From Hofstenia miamia (lineage: Eukaryota > Xenacoelomorpha > Acoela), in the NCBI GenBank assembly GCA_004352715.1, contig SCFE01000032.1, forward strand, positions 188,153 to 249,064: DNA of 60,912 nt, in the 5' to 3' direction. The notes beneath the pieces were generated by a model. It did not search any database. It had not been told where the DNA came from and saw nothing but the letters and a program-made list of their open reading frames with translations. Position 1 is the first letter of the stretch. The number at the start of each line of letters is the position of its first letter. Shown here piece after piece: positions 38,120-52,757 of the stretch. The position numbers were made by a program, and so were the translations under genes.

Positions 38120-38367
38120 AAATACTCTTTCTGTATTGTTAATTTTTATTCCTTTTTGTTATGCTGTTTTCTCTTTTATCATTGTTTTTTACTTAATTGT
38201 TGAAGCTTTTGTTTATTTGATTGTACATTCTGTATATTCATTTTGTAAATATGTTTGTATATTTTGTAAATATTTGTACATATCATTTTTGCAAATTGTA
38301 TATATGGAATTTGTGCAATCAGTAAGCAAAAATAAAGGCTATTTAAAGATAATAATAATAATAATAG
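38120..38367 (+). mobile_element. 3' UTR and (AAT)n tail of the second LINE
   Basis: T-rich sequence follows the ORF and ends in (AAT)n at 38350-38366, a typical LINE 3' tail. The sequence after it is unrelated. Confidence 0.65.
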
Positions 38368-38369
38368 AA

Positions 38370-39766
38370 AGGTATATTTTCAAAATAAAGAATAAAAAAT
38401 AATTCTATTTACGCACAGTGCCATTTTCAAATAGAGAAAATTATAAGCTGACCCTAACACTAACCATTTCCATTGGTAAATCATTTATAGCATGAAGTCG
38501 ATTGAGTTTACAAACGCACATCATTTTTTTAAGAGTAATGTTCCTAAACCTAATGAAACAAGATGCACATTGAAAGAACTTTTTTTCATTTCGCGTTCTA
38601 AAATATCAAACATAGTTCTTACTTGCTGTTTAGAAATATCCAGATGCCACTTAATAGTTGATCAGCCGCGCAGATTCATATTGTCTCTTCCTTGTAGTTT
38701 TTTCTTAAACTTCTTTGATCCTATCTCATTGCTAGAATCATCACAAGAAATCGGGTTTCAGTTAGTGAAATTAGATCTTCAAAAGAAGAATTGACATAAT
38801 CGATAACTAAATACAACAAGCTTTGCTAAATAAGTTTTCATATTATTTAAATTTAAAAATTGACCTTACATGCAATCCAAAATATGAAAAAAAATTCCTT
38901 ACTTTGCAAGATTTTAAGCATAATTAGCTTATTAAAAGGTCATTTAAGTCCCATCTATTGATAATTTATTAAAAATTTAATTATAATTTTGGTTAAAAAA
39001 ATGTGTTATAAAACATCAGCATATTTGAATCTATGAAAACATTAAATTTGCGGATTCTTAAAAAATACCTTCAAATTTGTAAAAAATCTCATATGTAGAT
39101 GCACTTATGAGAAATGTCATTTTTGAAATAAAAATCTACCTAAAATGCTGTACCTAAAATGGTGTTTTGAAACTGTCAAAATTCACTTTTCTGTGTTTCG
39201 TAATCGAAATTTGTCATTAGTATATTACAAATTACCAATATAATTAATGCAATTCTCAAAATAGAAATTTTATTTTTAGTTATTTAAAATTAGTTGAATT
39301 AGAAGAGAATATGAGTATTCTTTATCTTGACTAAACATAGAGATAAAATTATAAAGAGATAAGTAATTGAAGTGTGTTTTAATGAAATTATTTGGAATTA
39401 TCGCTGATGCAAACACAGCTTTTTTCTAAGGACATTTGATAACGTTGTGTCAATCCGCAAGTTTAGTGTTAGATAGTGAGTGGGAGCTCAGAGATTTCCT
39501 CAAATCTAATTAAATGATCTAATGTATGCATTGCGATGATACATAATCAATTAAAGAATATGTTTATTAAGTTTTGTTAATTGATTTTTATGTAAGCTAC
39601 ACCTTCTGATGATTCTAAGGGGTCAACTTTTTACTTCCAAATATATTAAGGCTTATATTTGCAAATACCTAAGTTTATTTGAAGTCAATTCAATAAGTTT
39701 TATGATGTTGGGACTGTATCTTCTAAAACCTCATGCATTAACTTTTCACTATATATATACTGNAAA

Positions 39767-39803
<37 letters not shown>

Positions 39804-41860
39804 TTTCTTGCTAATATACGAATTAAAAATATTACTGATGTTTATTGTAAATTATGTTTTTACTGAGTACAAATAAATTTTTCTTACTTTGTGTGAATTA
39901 TTTTACTCAATTTGAAGTTTATCTAAAAATTTAATCAATGTGCACCGACTTTTGCCAATTACCATATCTTCCAGAGTTGTGTTACATCTTTTAATGGAAG
40001 ATTGTTTCTTTAAATACATTTCGTTCACACACTATTCAGAAATTTCAAAATTAGATTTTTAAAAAACAATTCTTTTAGCTAAATCTATAATTATTTGAAC
40101 ACAACGTGATCCAATTGGAATAAATTTTTATCGTTATTGCATCAAATTCTTAGGGAATTTTAATGATAGAAAACGTTTTTAAAGCGAAAGCTAATAAATA
40201 GTAGTGACACACATAACTTAAATATATACAAATTAATCATTAAAAACACTTTAAGTATAATGTACGCTTAATTTGTTACAGATTTGAGAGGAAACATAAG
40301 AGAAATATTATGCAAAACTATAGATAAATTATATTAAAAAAACACCTGTGCAATTTACAGCAGACAATTATAGTTAAAATTTTTGTAATAAACGAACAAT
40401 ATTTATTTACATAAATGTCCTAAAAGTTTGATTATGCTGTTCACATCTATTTAAACTAGTATAAAAATGCTATCTTTTATTAAGCAAAGGAATCCGTTTA
40501 CTGCAGCAATGAAATTGTATAACTTCACTTTGGAAACAACGATTTCTGATTATTGAAATTGTCAGTCTGAAAACTTTCAAGTAAACATTGAAATAACTTT
40601 AAATAAATAATGAAATTCTCAGCAAGGTTCCTTCTGACAAGTTTATTAGATTACATTAGCTTATATATAAGAATGAATGTGCTGATTACATAAAGAAGCG
40701 CAAGCAACAATTTGTTAAGTAAAAGAATGACATATTAATTATATTAAATACGAGACGTTCTTAAATAATACTGTTACTACAGTGTCTTCAGAATACAATT
40801 TAAGTTGCGTTTTTAGACGAATTTCATAAATGCTTTCGAATGCTTCATTTTTTTGAAGTTACGAATTAAAAGCTTTTGGTTAATTCATTAAATTAGACTT
40901 TTATAATATTGCTAAATTGAGCGTCATTGTGCCTTATGCAAGATTATCAATGTTTTACGTACAACAATATTTTTATTCAAAATTGATATTTGACTAAAAA
41001 TTTTCATAAACTATTCATGTCGAATGAAAAAATGTGGGTTGATTTGCACAAGAATTGCTACCTCCTCACCTGGGTATATTTTCTTAAGAGTGATAAATGT
41101 ATAAATGCATGAATATAAAGTTGGATATATCTCCTAAGTTCTGTACGATAGGATGGTATTATATGAAACATATTGTCTGCTATTATCTAAGTATTCAAGA
41201 CTTGAAAATTATGTAATATTCGATTGTACCTAACTGATACTTTAATAACATATAATTTTTATGGAATTTTTAAATCACTTTTACTAATGATGACTTTGAG
41301 ATGGTACAATCACAGATAGTTTCTTACTAGCAACATAAGGGTATTCTTCATAAACCCACTGCAAGTATTCAAATAAGATATTCAACTCTTTAACTTTAGA
41401 AACATTACGATTAATGCTATCGACACAAAATTTATAAAATATAACAAAATTTGACGATACGATTGGCAGTAAAGTATCCGTTATTTTACAAACTTAAAGG
41501 ACATAGAAAACAGTCACTGATATTGCTTTTTAGTTTTAACACTAAGTTATTACAATTTTGTTTGTTAAAAAAACCTTTTTAGACAATGAAAAATTCAATG
41601 TCTACTTTTAAGATATTCTTTTAAAAGGTTCTTTAAATGACATTGAATGCTCTTGTTCTAATCATCTTCAACTATAAAATGTTAGATAAAACCTAGAAGA
41701 TAGAAAGCAAATAATAGATCTATTCATAGAAGATAGAAAAATTGTTGAAGCATTTTATTAATTGTTTTTGCAAGAAAGTCACAGGGGAACATTTAATCAA
41801 GGTGTAGAAGAAAATATAATACAAAAGTTTAAAGCTAGAAAGATGTATATATGTAACTTT
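38370..41860. other. Non-coding AT-rich stretch
   Basis: No coding region is supported. There is a (TA)n tract at 39770-39800 with a single N at 39763. The 100-codon plus-strand frame at 38492-38794 is unrecognised. Ordinary CpG frequency is back. Confidence 0.5.
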
Positions 41861-42506
41861 TTAATAATAATACATTATTGTTCTATCCTTTTCTATGGTG
41901 ATTGGTTCAATTGTGGAGAAAAACGCCTCATCAATTCCATATTCTATGATATCTCTATCGCATTCTAGGCATTGGTAACCGCCTACCGAATGGCTTTTCC
42001 AAGCATTGAACTTTTGCCTTTTCATTTTCCAGACTTCTAAATAAGCAAGCAAAGTTTTATTTCACATTCATACACAACAATAACCTATGATCAATATCAA
42101 CAGCAATAAGGTTTTCTTTTCTTTTTCTACGTCGCTTTCAATGCTTTCAAAATCCTTATTTTCTTTGTCAATATTCACTTGTTTCTTTGATGGTTTCTCG
42201 AGGCAAGATATTTTTCCTTCTTTGTCTAATGTAAGTTTGTATTTTAAAACCCCTTCAGCACCAGCATTGACTTCATGTAATTTCTTAGTTTCAGAGGCTG
42301 GAAATAATTCTGAAAAAGATCCCTTTATTTTGTCTATCGTTTCTGATAAATGAATGTATATTTGCATAGATTTTAATATTTATTGCAAGCCGTTTATCTC
42401 ATCTGGATTCGACAAAAAAACTGTTGAATTCCTCTTTTTGCCACTGCCCCAATTCCATCTGGAACACCTTTGCCATGTCCACTTTCAAGATAAATCCATC
42501 TCATGC
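41861..42506 (-). pseudogene. Fragment with SGHGKGVPDG motif, family not named
   Basis: On the minus strand, RWIYLESGHGKGVPDGIGAV is readable near 42450-42503. After a frameshift and one stop it continues as NPDEINGLQ, then SETIDKIKGSFSELFPASE and a K/E-rich stretch to about 42085. (S/A)GHGKGxxDGxG is a motif I recall from transposon-associated animal proteins of unclear function. A 48-base intron-like segment at 42037-42084 (GT at its start, TTTAG at its end) contains the stop; removing it joins the frame to EVWKMKRQKFNAWKSHSVGG and CLECDRDI, ending at 41861. No start codon is supported, and ATG at 42367 lies inside the homologous stretch. Probably a relic; a small real gene is less likely. 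Confidence 0.4.
42037..42084 (-). other. Possible 48-nt intron
   Basis: It is bounded on the minus strand by catag|GTTATT and CTTATTTAG|aagtct. It holds an in-frame TGA; splicing would give a continuous frame of about 155 codons. Very short introns occur in some invertebrates. This rests on sequence pattern alone. Confidence 0.3.
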
Positions 42507-42630
42507 TGATATTTTAGAGCATTTTTTGTTTTATTCTTGTGTCAATAACTCAATATAATATAAACACACGTGTTACTCCATCAATCCAACTTAGTAATAA
42601 TACTTTTAAGCTTGGTTCATATTTTGGTCA

Positions 42631-43760
42631 CAGACTGGACATTGTGTTTTAACACTCCTACCTTAATATGTAATTCTCACCTGAGACTGTTTTTTTCGAT
42701 AAACACTACGGTCACGAACGGGACAGAAATTTGACTGGCCTTGATTTACGTTGGAATTATTTATCGTAAATGGCACTTTCTTCAATATTCTTGACTTGGG
42801 TAAAGATCCTAAGTAGTTTAAAAAAATTTTTCAAGAATATATGTTTTCACGGGAAACTTAGAAACTGTCAAAACAATTTGGTCACAAACGGGACATTTTT
42901 TTCAACAAATTTGAATGATCATATTAGTCGGTGATATATTTTTGTTGAGAAATACAACTAAGGCAATTCATTTAAAAATGTGTGTGTGGAACCCTATTGT
43001 AATCTTTAAACTACTTAATTCATAAAGAGGAATTTGAAAAAAAATTCGCGCTTAAAGTTCATAGAAATTTTCAGAAAATTGCACAAAAAAACAAAGCTTT
43101 CGTATACCTTAAATTTTTCACTGAAAATAATTCGAATATATTACAATCTTTAAAAATTAGACATGATATTTCGAGACTATGTTGTATTTAGAATATTTTT
43201 TTCCTCAAGTCTATTGCAAAATAAAATTTTAAGCTTTAATTTTGGGCATTTGGTCAAGGGACTTTTCAAATTTGGTCGATTTTTTACAGTATCCTTATGG
43301 GTATCAAAGGGTTAAGGTAAATTTTCCAAAAGATGGCTCAGATCCGTCAGCTGATAAAATTACCTGAATTTTCAATAAGATATTATTTTTCACACTAAAA
43401 TGTTAAAACCGCAAAGATTTAAATTTTGTGAGAAATCAAATGTTTTGATGTAGTCTATTTAAAGAAGAAAATGCATTTTGTCAACATTCAGTACATCAGG
43501 TGACTATTAGGTTGGGTCAGAAAATTTCAGATTGGTTGCGTAAGAATAATATAACTCAAAGACTTGAGCATCAAACCGTCCTCGTAAGGCTTGCGCAATA
43601 GTCTTATATTGCGAGTCACTCTACGGAGTTCCGGACCTACAGAGGAAGTTAAGCAATAAGATAGATGAAGGTGTTGCCATGTGTACTTTGTGAACATGGG
43701 GGCGGTACCGTTCGTGAACCCTGTCGGTCACAGCCGGGACCATACAATTTTGGTGTTTTT
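42631..43760. repeat. Dispersed TGGTCACAAACGGGAC-like motif
   Basis: Variants of ttggtcacaaacgggacat recur near 42631 (ggtcacagactggacat), 42711 (gtcacgaacgggacag), 42882 (ggtcacaaacgggacat) and 43728 (ggtcacagccgggacc). The spacing is irregular. They may be the arms of an unrecognised element; no clear ends are visible and no gene is present. Confidence 0.4.
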
Positions 43761-46700
43761 ACCCTACTGAAACTGCTTCAGTAGTAAAAACGTATGGTTT
43801 TGCATTAAGCAAATGGTAAACAGCACCCTGTCACCAAATTTCACATTTGAAATGCACCCCTTAAGGGAGTACATAAATTATTTTCAAAAAATGAATGTCA
43901 AGAAAGTAGTATAAATTCTAACCACTTGATTAGTTTATTTATATTTATTTCTAAATCAGTGATGAGATTGATCAAACAGAAGTATCATGCTCAAATAGAA
44001 AAGAGAAAAAAAATTGTATATTGCTTTATTGGGTAATAAATTTAGAAATAGAGAATGCAAGAGTAAAGACACTACAAACATTTTCCTTGAAAAATAATTT
44101 TTTTGAAACCTTCGAAAATTAGTATTCGTTTTGAAACTAACTTTTGCCGCTGTCAAGCGGTTTTACAAAGAATGTTTCACTTAACGATGTTCTCTATAAA
44201 AAAGGTCAATGCTAGCTGGAAACAATTGTCTCAGATAAAGGGGAGCAAACAAGGTGATTTGAAATATGCTATAAAATATATATGAATGTTGAAAATAAGG
44301 CTTTGACCAATTAAATTCTGCATCTAAGCTTCCAAATCTAATTTTGTGAACTAACTAAGCAGTATGTTGTAATTGTTAAGGTATATATAATTGGTTTAAA
44401 ATTTTTCTATTTATAGTTTTAAGGTATTCATTGAGGTAAAAATTAAATTGAAACATGAATTAAACTCTGAAAGCTCCTGATCTCGAATCACAGCTTGAAT
44501 TCTCATCATGAATTCTGACACATGGATAATTAACGATTTTAATAAACTTAAGTATGTTTTAATTCCTTCAAACTTTTTTATATTACTAATTCATGAAAGA
44601 TTACGTTTTCGAAATAACGAAAATCTCCAGAAAAAATATCATTTTAGTTTTCCTACCAAATTGAAAACCTACCAAAAGAAAATGGAATTTATTCGTACGT
44701 GGCACATGAAATATAAAAAATTTTTCCCTGCTTTTGAATTTTTTTCAAATTCTTTCAGATGTGATTTTGAACCAATACGTAAGAAATCTGCTGAGTGCTA
44801 CATGCAAAAGAGCCATGTTGATTGCTAAGGATTAGATTGTCATTTCTTCAGCGGATTAACCGATTAATTCACATCTATTTAGAAATCAAGATTAAAGCAA
44901 TTTTTTATTGAAGTCAACACTTTTCATGTCTGGGTCTATGTTTTCATGTGATACCCAGAATTTCTAACTTTCGATAATTCAACTTATGAATTTAAAGCAA
45001 TGAGATTAATATCTAATTTTATATAGAAAAGTCTAGATGAATTTAGTTTGCATTACATTAGTTAAGAAAATAATATGAAATCAATTTAAAGTCGAGCCAC
45101 CCAAATTTCAAACCTGACTTCAACTACATAATAATGGTTGGCAAAATATTGATGCTGTTGGAATTTGTAAGGGAAGAAGTGTAGTTTTGGTTTCATCTCA
45201 TGCTATATACTATTAGATTTATGAAGCAATTCGAGCGATAGCAATGAAGGATTAAATTTTAATCAAAAACTCTTTCTTTCTCGAAATTGCTTTCTAATTT
45301 TAGTCTTTGTCAAGTTCATCTTGAAAAATATTTAACCTTAATCAATCTTTTATATAATAGACCGTAGTATAGAGAGGATTTCTTGATTGGGGATATGGGA
45401 TCGGACATCTTAACAATAAACAGGTTGAAGGATTGTGGTGAACGTCTCTAGCAATTCAAAATATTGAGAAAATAAGAGTCTAAAATGCATATTTCAACCT
45501 TAATTTTAAATTAATAAAATTTATGTATTTTTTCTCAGATAATATTATGTTGACAGTGAAAAATTGTTCTTGAAGACATGAAAGGGAACATTCCACTATG
45601 GATTTGGCACTCAAACTGAATCGGAGATTCTGGTTTAATAGGGGTACCAAAAATGCAAAAATATGCATTTCTCTCAATAATGTCTAAAAACGCATGCGGC
45701 CACGTAAATTCTTTTGTTTTCTGTAGAGAGACTTCGCAGTATTTTCTTTGTCAGCCATGTGCAAAGTGAAATACCTTGAATTCTTGCACCTCAATGTTGA
45801 GGGGTTAAGTTGTGAAAATCTTTTATCCGGTGGGATCTTAGATAGCTTTAGTAGTTCCTGAGTTATAACCGCTTAATTTTTTTTTAGAAAACTATCCCAT
45901 ATTGCAAATAATGTCTAGGTTACTTAGGGTTAATCAAAGTATTTGCTTCAATCATTTACTACATCTTTGCATACAACTGGATAAAGTTTTATCAAAAGTC
46001 TGTTTTCAAATAATGTAACCCAAATATTAAATTAATTCTTCAAAATTTGCCGCATATCCCATTTTTCAAGTTTTTGAATTTGTGTTTAAATTAAACATCG
46101 ATATTAGCAAGCGCTATTTTTTACTCTCAAATGTACTAAATTATAGCACGCCTTGATTTTCCTTTTGAAATAACAACACAGAAGAAGCAGAAGCTTTAAA
46201 AATAATATAATTTTCTGACATTTAACAATACCGTAGATAATGGACACTCGGCATTGCAACCAATTTAAAATTTGCTTAAGATATGCTAAGAGATCAAATG
46301 AAAACCACTTTAAGCGGAAATCCCGTGTTTCCAAATATCGGCAAGAAAGCTTGAAATCTCTAGCTTAGATTAGAAAAGGGCAAATTTAGATAGAAAGTAT
46401 TGGTATTCTATTAGTAATTAAAGAAAGTGCATCTTCTACTTAGGTTAATCAGAACCACATGCAATCAATTTAATATGATTTTCTATTTCATAAACGGGGG
46501 TACCATTTTAAATGACATTAGGTGCATAGGTGACTCTTTTAAAAAAATATTCCAAAAGAGATGTTTACAAGATATTTATAGTTTTCTCAAACAATAGACT
46601 GATAAATACCTTAGTGCATCCTTTTTGGAGAAGTTGATAAAAAGAGATGGAGATAATATACTTTTTCCTAATTTACTATTTAGTTAGTAACTACGATATT

Positions 46701-48506
46701 ATTATTTAAAATTATATTTTCTTGAGCCATGCTTTGTCTTTAGTCGGAAAACTTGATGAAGGCTCAATTGACACCAGCCTAGAAAGAGAAGAAATTCAGT
46801 CCTATTTTAAAATGTTTTGTTAGTCCATAATAAGGGCCTCCATAAACCCATTGTACACAAAGTAGTGATCCATATAACTGAGAAGTGATGACCAATCAAG
46901 TTGACTGAGATATTTGGAGCCTATTTATTAAATGCATAACCCTCATCTAATCAATCGATTTTCAAAGTGGAAATAAGCAAAATTATAAAAAGATTCTAGT
47001 TCATTTATTGATGCATTGATGATTTCTGTGTGAAAATATTCATAAATGTTGTTGATGATGAAATTTGTGAAAGTAAATCATTAAATTTCAATATTTCCTA
47101 CTGCAACTAACAAAAAAATATTTTTCGAATTAACCGAAAGCAATTCTATGTACAGTTGATTTTTGGCATCTTTGCTTAGCATACAAGGGATGTTTAGAGT
47201 GGGTAAGAATAATTTAGTGTTTAGAAATATTCACTGCATGTTGACTGAGGAAAGTAAAACATACAAACTATGAAATTTTGATTAGATAATTCTAGGCTAA
47301 AACAAGATATATAGGATAAAATAATGTTGAGAGTATCAATTTGTGTAAGTCCTTTTGTCGAAATACATTTGTTTTTTTCACACTGTTCTTGTCAGAATCG
47401 ATTTTTTGACAGTTGAATCATTGAAATTAAGAATAAGTTTAGACGATCAAATTACTTGAGATAATAAGAAGCAGATACAGACAAATGATACATTGAGGGC
47501 TGATAAAAATCCACATTCAGAAAACACCGAAATTCAGATACAAATTTATGTTGATATGCACTGATGTATTGGAATAGACTTAGAATAGACTAATTTGTAA
47601 TTTTTTACTTTAAGCACCAATTAATAAATGTTTCATAGAGCAGATAGAAAAATGGCCTCACAAAATAAAATGATATATTTTTTTGGTGTTTACTTAAACA
47701 TTTGCTTTCGTCTGCTTATAACTTAGTTAGTGGTGTGAATTACACGTTTGAATACTCGTATTCGTCATAAGCATCGTACAGCAAAGCACATATAATATCA
47801 ATTGAGATCAATAAACGATAACACATAAATGGATAATGTAAAATCTTTTCCCAACTATTAATTAGTCCTTTTTAGTGAAAGGTTATATAAAATATTAATA
47901 TAGTATTTCACACAATATTCAACCATAATTATTTCATGATAATTGGCTAAATTAAAGAAAATATTTCTTTTCATGATTAAAAGTGCTGAATTAGTTTATT
48001 CGATTTCTAAATTCGTTTTTCGTTAGGTAATTACGAGTTCAAGGATAGAAAATGTAGTTTTGCTTTGGAAACATTTAGTTACAAAGCTAATACAGCTAAA
48101 TGTGATGAGTAAATCTATTCTATTATTACTGTAAAGAAATTCGTTATTACAGAAAACCCTATTTTCTATTTCCATAAATTCTCTTAGAACAGAATCTTTA
48201 AATTAAAGGAATACAAATCGTAAATAAATTCGAAATAGTGACAAAATAGGATAGGGTACCTAAAATAGTAATTAAGAATGTAGGCTTAAAATACGATGAT
48301 TGATTTATCATATATGCAGTATATTCTACTTCGCGAAAATTTTTTGGTTCCTTATTTATTGAATAAAAATTTTAAATGAACATACATATATATGAACTCT
48401 AATTATCAATACAATAATAACCATCTCTGAAAAACTTTACATCGAAAAGGAACGAAGGTTGTTAAAATTACAATAGAACAGAAGATGTATGACTAGAATA
48501 AGTACA

Positions 48507-48540
<34 letters not shown>

Positions 48541-51500
48541 CATCCGCACATTTATTATTTTCAAATCCGCAACCAATCCAAATCCAATGAATTTTTATCA
48601 AGCCTCAACCAAAAATTGACAATACTTTAGGGGATTTAAAATGCTCATTGCTTATGAGGTGCTCATTTCCTGTCATATGAATACTCGCTTAAGAAGGCAT
48701 CGACTAGACATATTAAAAACAAAATATTATCATGATTTACTACAAAATACTACAAAGTCATGCATATAGATTTAAAATTGAAAAGTAAAATTCAAAAGTT
48801 AAAAGTTTAGAAGAAAAGTCAGCAGTAGAAATATTTAATCAATAATATAATAGCCGGAATACAAAAGCACTTCAAATACAATTATACATCTGGCGTAGGT
48901 TCGAAAAAATTACTGTCACCGAATTTATATTAACCCTTTTCAGATGTCTATTTAAAAATATTACCAAGTTTCAATACAGCAAATTTTCAAAAAAATTTAA
49001 GTATAACTGAAATACCTATATTAATCAATGAAATGCAGCGGCTAGCACACAAATAGAATAACTAAATGTAACAATCACTCAGAGATAGTTTTGCCACTCT
49101 TTGAATCAGGGCCATGGTATTCTGTGAAGAATCGGCACATCGGTATCGTGATTTTTTAGAGTAAAAGATCTTGTTAAGGGTTTGGTGTATTTGGTGAAGA
49201 TTACTAGCAATTATAACAGACATTATTTCTTCAGAGAAAAATTATTGAAGCCTAAAAGCAATTTAAATATATTTTAGTAATATGTTATTGCATTTGACTT
49301 AATGCCCTTAATTTTGTTTAAACTGGCTGCATATCTATAAAATTTCGTGTAAAACTGTTTTTCCGAATGTACGAGCCTCTATGATCAGCAAATCAGTTGT
49401 ATAATTCTCAACAAAGTGTTTTGACTCTAAAGTATTTTCGTAGATACATTTTGAAAACATTCTTTCCAGTGTGGTGAGGACCTTAATATCATGTATTGGT
49501 CTTGCATCTTTCTTTGTCAATTTTTTTAAGAAATGTCAAATATACACAGAAATACGCAGTAAATTGCCTTTAAAAACATTTAAATCTAGCCTTTTAAATT
49601 TTTGATAGCCTTTGACATTCCGATAAATCTGGAATTGCAAGTTAACCCTTTTTAAGCACAAGATTCTTTGCATAAATCGAGATAAAGTGGTTTTAGTTGT
49701 TAGAGTTAGTTAAAAAACCTATTTTTCTATTCAAAAATTCCAACTTAGATATATTTAGGCACACGCTGGCATTTCCATGTCTTGTTCTAATATCTCTTTA
49801 GTATGTGAGTAAGCAAAGCAATTAATAGTGATATTGATAGGCATTTGGAAAGAGACTCTTTTATTATGGTTTCATTAAGTTTTACCACCCCCCTAAATTT
49901 TAATAAATTCTATTGACTGAATGAAGAATACATTGCTTTCTAATTACTTTTGATGGGAAATTAATTCAATGAAGTTGTGTCCAAAAGGAAGTCTTATAGC
50001 AAAATGGAAAATGCTAACATATTCATTGCAATGTTTAATAATTCATTTGCTAGGTATAAATTTTATGGAAAATTAATGATATGTTTTGTATTGCAGAGAA
50101 TCGTTAAAGAAAGGTTACATAAATGTAAAATTTCATTGTTTCATCGGAACGCTATTTAGCTATTGCTATTAAAGATTTCATGATTATTGGATGCATTGGT
50201 TTTCTTACAATTATTTTAATATATTAGAGGCTTAGACATCATTCTCGAAGAGGCAACACTCTTTCTAAGGGTGAATTGGAGAAGCTATTTAATGTATTTG
50301 CGAAAATGCATATGATTTTTTCATCATTCCATCCAACTTAGCCATCGCCGGTAGACCACCGCTGGTGGGAAATGAGCCCTACTGGCGGCAATTAATGGCA
50401 TTAGCTGCATTTCTAGTCATCAGCAAATATGAGCTGATGCACTGCAATAAAACTTTATACATTGAGATATTTCCTGGATCCCTTTTTAGTTTGTAAATAT
50501 TGAAGTATATATTTTAAATGAAGTTTCAAAATAATATATTTATGCTTATTTTAGGATCTCGAAAATAATTATTATATAGAAATGTTAGATTGCGCAGAAT
50601 AGATTTTTGAAAACTGGAAATTGAAATTTCAATTACTTTAACAGGTTTGTATGTTTATTGCTATCGAGCGGAATTAAGTCATTCCTTCAATTTCCATTAA
50701 ATTCTTTAAAACAAAATGCCTGAATAAGCCTTCAAACACTTCCTTCAACTATTTATTGCGCTGGTGCTTACTTAATCTGCAATGTTTGAACTACTTAACA
50801 ACATGAAAGTTTTGTTACTTTTAAAACACCGTTCTCTTGCCAATAACTGTTTGTTTGTCACCAGTAAATCGCCTACACCTGACCATTAAAACTTATATTA
50901 CTAGAAAGAATAATATAGTGGACTTTTGTTTTGGTAATTGCGTAATAAAATGAAAAAATGTTAGTCGAGATGGCACTGAGCATTTACTCAAACTCTTAAG
51001 TCCAAGGCTCATTGCAAATATCTTGGATTTTCTAGTTGGCCAAAAGGGTTTCATGTTAAATATAAAACTGGCCTTACTGAATATGACAGAGTTTGTTTTA
51101 TTTTCATAGTGATAATTTTTTATCTATAATCCCTATAATTTTTGTCTTTATACAAGTTAAATAAATTATATATTTTTTTAAAGTCAGTCTAATAGAATGT
51201 TCTGATCTGAAAAATGTATGACCAATTTAACGGTCCTTTAAAAGACTGATTATGAAAAAAGTTGTACATAGCAAATCAATATTTTGTAAATAATCGATAT
51301 AATTGTGTACTCGCTAAAGCATTAATTTAAATAACTAAAAGGCTTATGGTATCAAGTCATTAAAATTAATTGCATATAAATTCTGGTGTAATAAATATTA
51401 AATACACAGTCAACAGAATATATACTCGACCAATATCACACAAGCCTGAGAACATCTGATACAGCTTTGTTTTCAGTTTGAGCCATCATTTATAATTTGA

Positions 51501-52750
51501 CAAGATACTTTTTCTGCAATAGAATCAATTTTTTAGATTTGTATTCTCTATGTAATTGTTTTTCTCAAGACCATCTTTGAAACAACACTTTACATTTACC
51601 TGAGAAACTTAACAGTTTTCAATAATTCTCAACTTCTTTACTACCGCCTACTTCATACTTTTGAAATCCAATGTTTACTTTAATGTAATTGTACTGTGCT
51701 AGTTTTTACTTATCATTAATTGTATAACTACAGTTCAAAAGTCAAATACTGTACTCTTGAGAAACCCTTAAATCGATATTAAAAAATATCAATCCTAACT
51801 TCTTATCAAATTTCAAAAGTTCACAACTTAGTCAAACTGAATTTTACCATTTATAAATAAATGTATTTTTGCATCAAACTACTTATTCTTGTAATACAAA
51901 CTAAATTATAAAAAATAATGCGTCTTTAGAAATCAGAACAAATGCTCAATTGTGTCATTTATACCTGTTGTTTTTATCTGTTCAATATGCCAAAAGTTAT
52001 CGCAATCAATTATTAATTAGGTTTAATTCATCTATTCTATTATACAACTACTGAATTCAATGAAAAATGCTGTGATTTGATGTTGGTGGCTGAAAGGGTT
52101 AAGGTTGTTAGTCAACTATACAATGAGAAAAAAGGAAATTGACTGACTCATTTAAGCGGTTAATACAGCAGACTGCACAAACAATTTTCCATTGTCATGC
52201 TCTTCAATGTTGTCAAATAAATTTCAGTTTTTACGTTTGCTAGCCTGCTTAGCTCCCACAAAATATATTTGATAATTTTCCACTCGTATATCATTGTTTC
52301 TAAATTTGTTTTAACGAATGTATTTACTTTTGTTTTTTCGCAAATTTCATAAGACAGCATTTTACATAATTTTGACCAAATTTTTCAAGAAAAACTAGTT
52401 GTAAAAAATAAGAAGCTTATATTTGCAGCTAATTAATTTACAATTGAGGCCACAGTTGCTCATAAAAAGTCAAATACTTCAAAAACAGTGAATTCTCATC
52501 ACTAATTGGTGAATGGAAATGATGAAGATGGACTTTATGAGAGAAGGTGGTGTTTGCATGGATGGAGAAATAGTCAATTTCAGATACTTCATATATAACT
52601 ATAATTTTCGAAAAGATTCTAGGTAATTTAGTATACAGAAATTTGAGCGATTATCATTTAGTATTTAGGCAACTTTGACTTAAAATGCGCCATCTTGTTT
52701 CATCGAGGCATATGACAATATTTTATTACCATGGACTACGGATTAATACA
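43761..52750. other. Non-coding AT-rich stretch
   Basis: I find no gene in this 9 kb. Short frames (44508-44828, 46104-46334, 49335-49520, 52160-52360) lack motifs. It contains a (TA)n tract at 48511-48537, followed by ccgcatccgcac repeats, and a GC-rich hairpin at 50340-50400. Confidence 0.55.
50340..50400. repeat. GC-rich imperfect hairpin
   Basis: In very AT-rich surroundings, gccatcgccggtag pairs imperfectly with ctactggcggcaattaatggc, and ccaccgctggtgg in between is itself palindromic. It may be a tiny MITE or the core of one. No target duplication is seen. Confidence 0.45.
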
Positions 52751-52757
52751 CGCTTAA

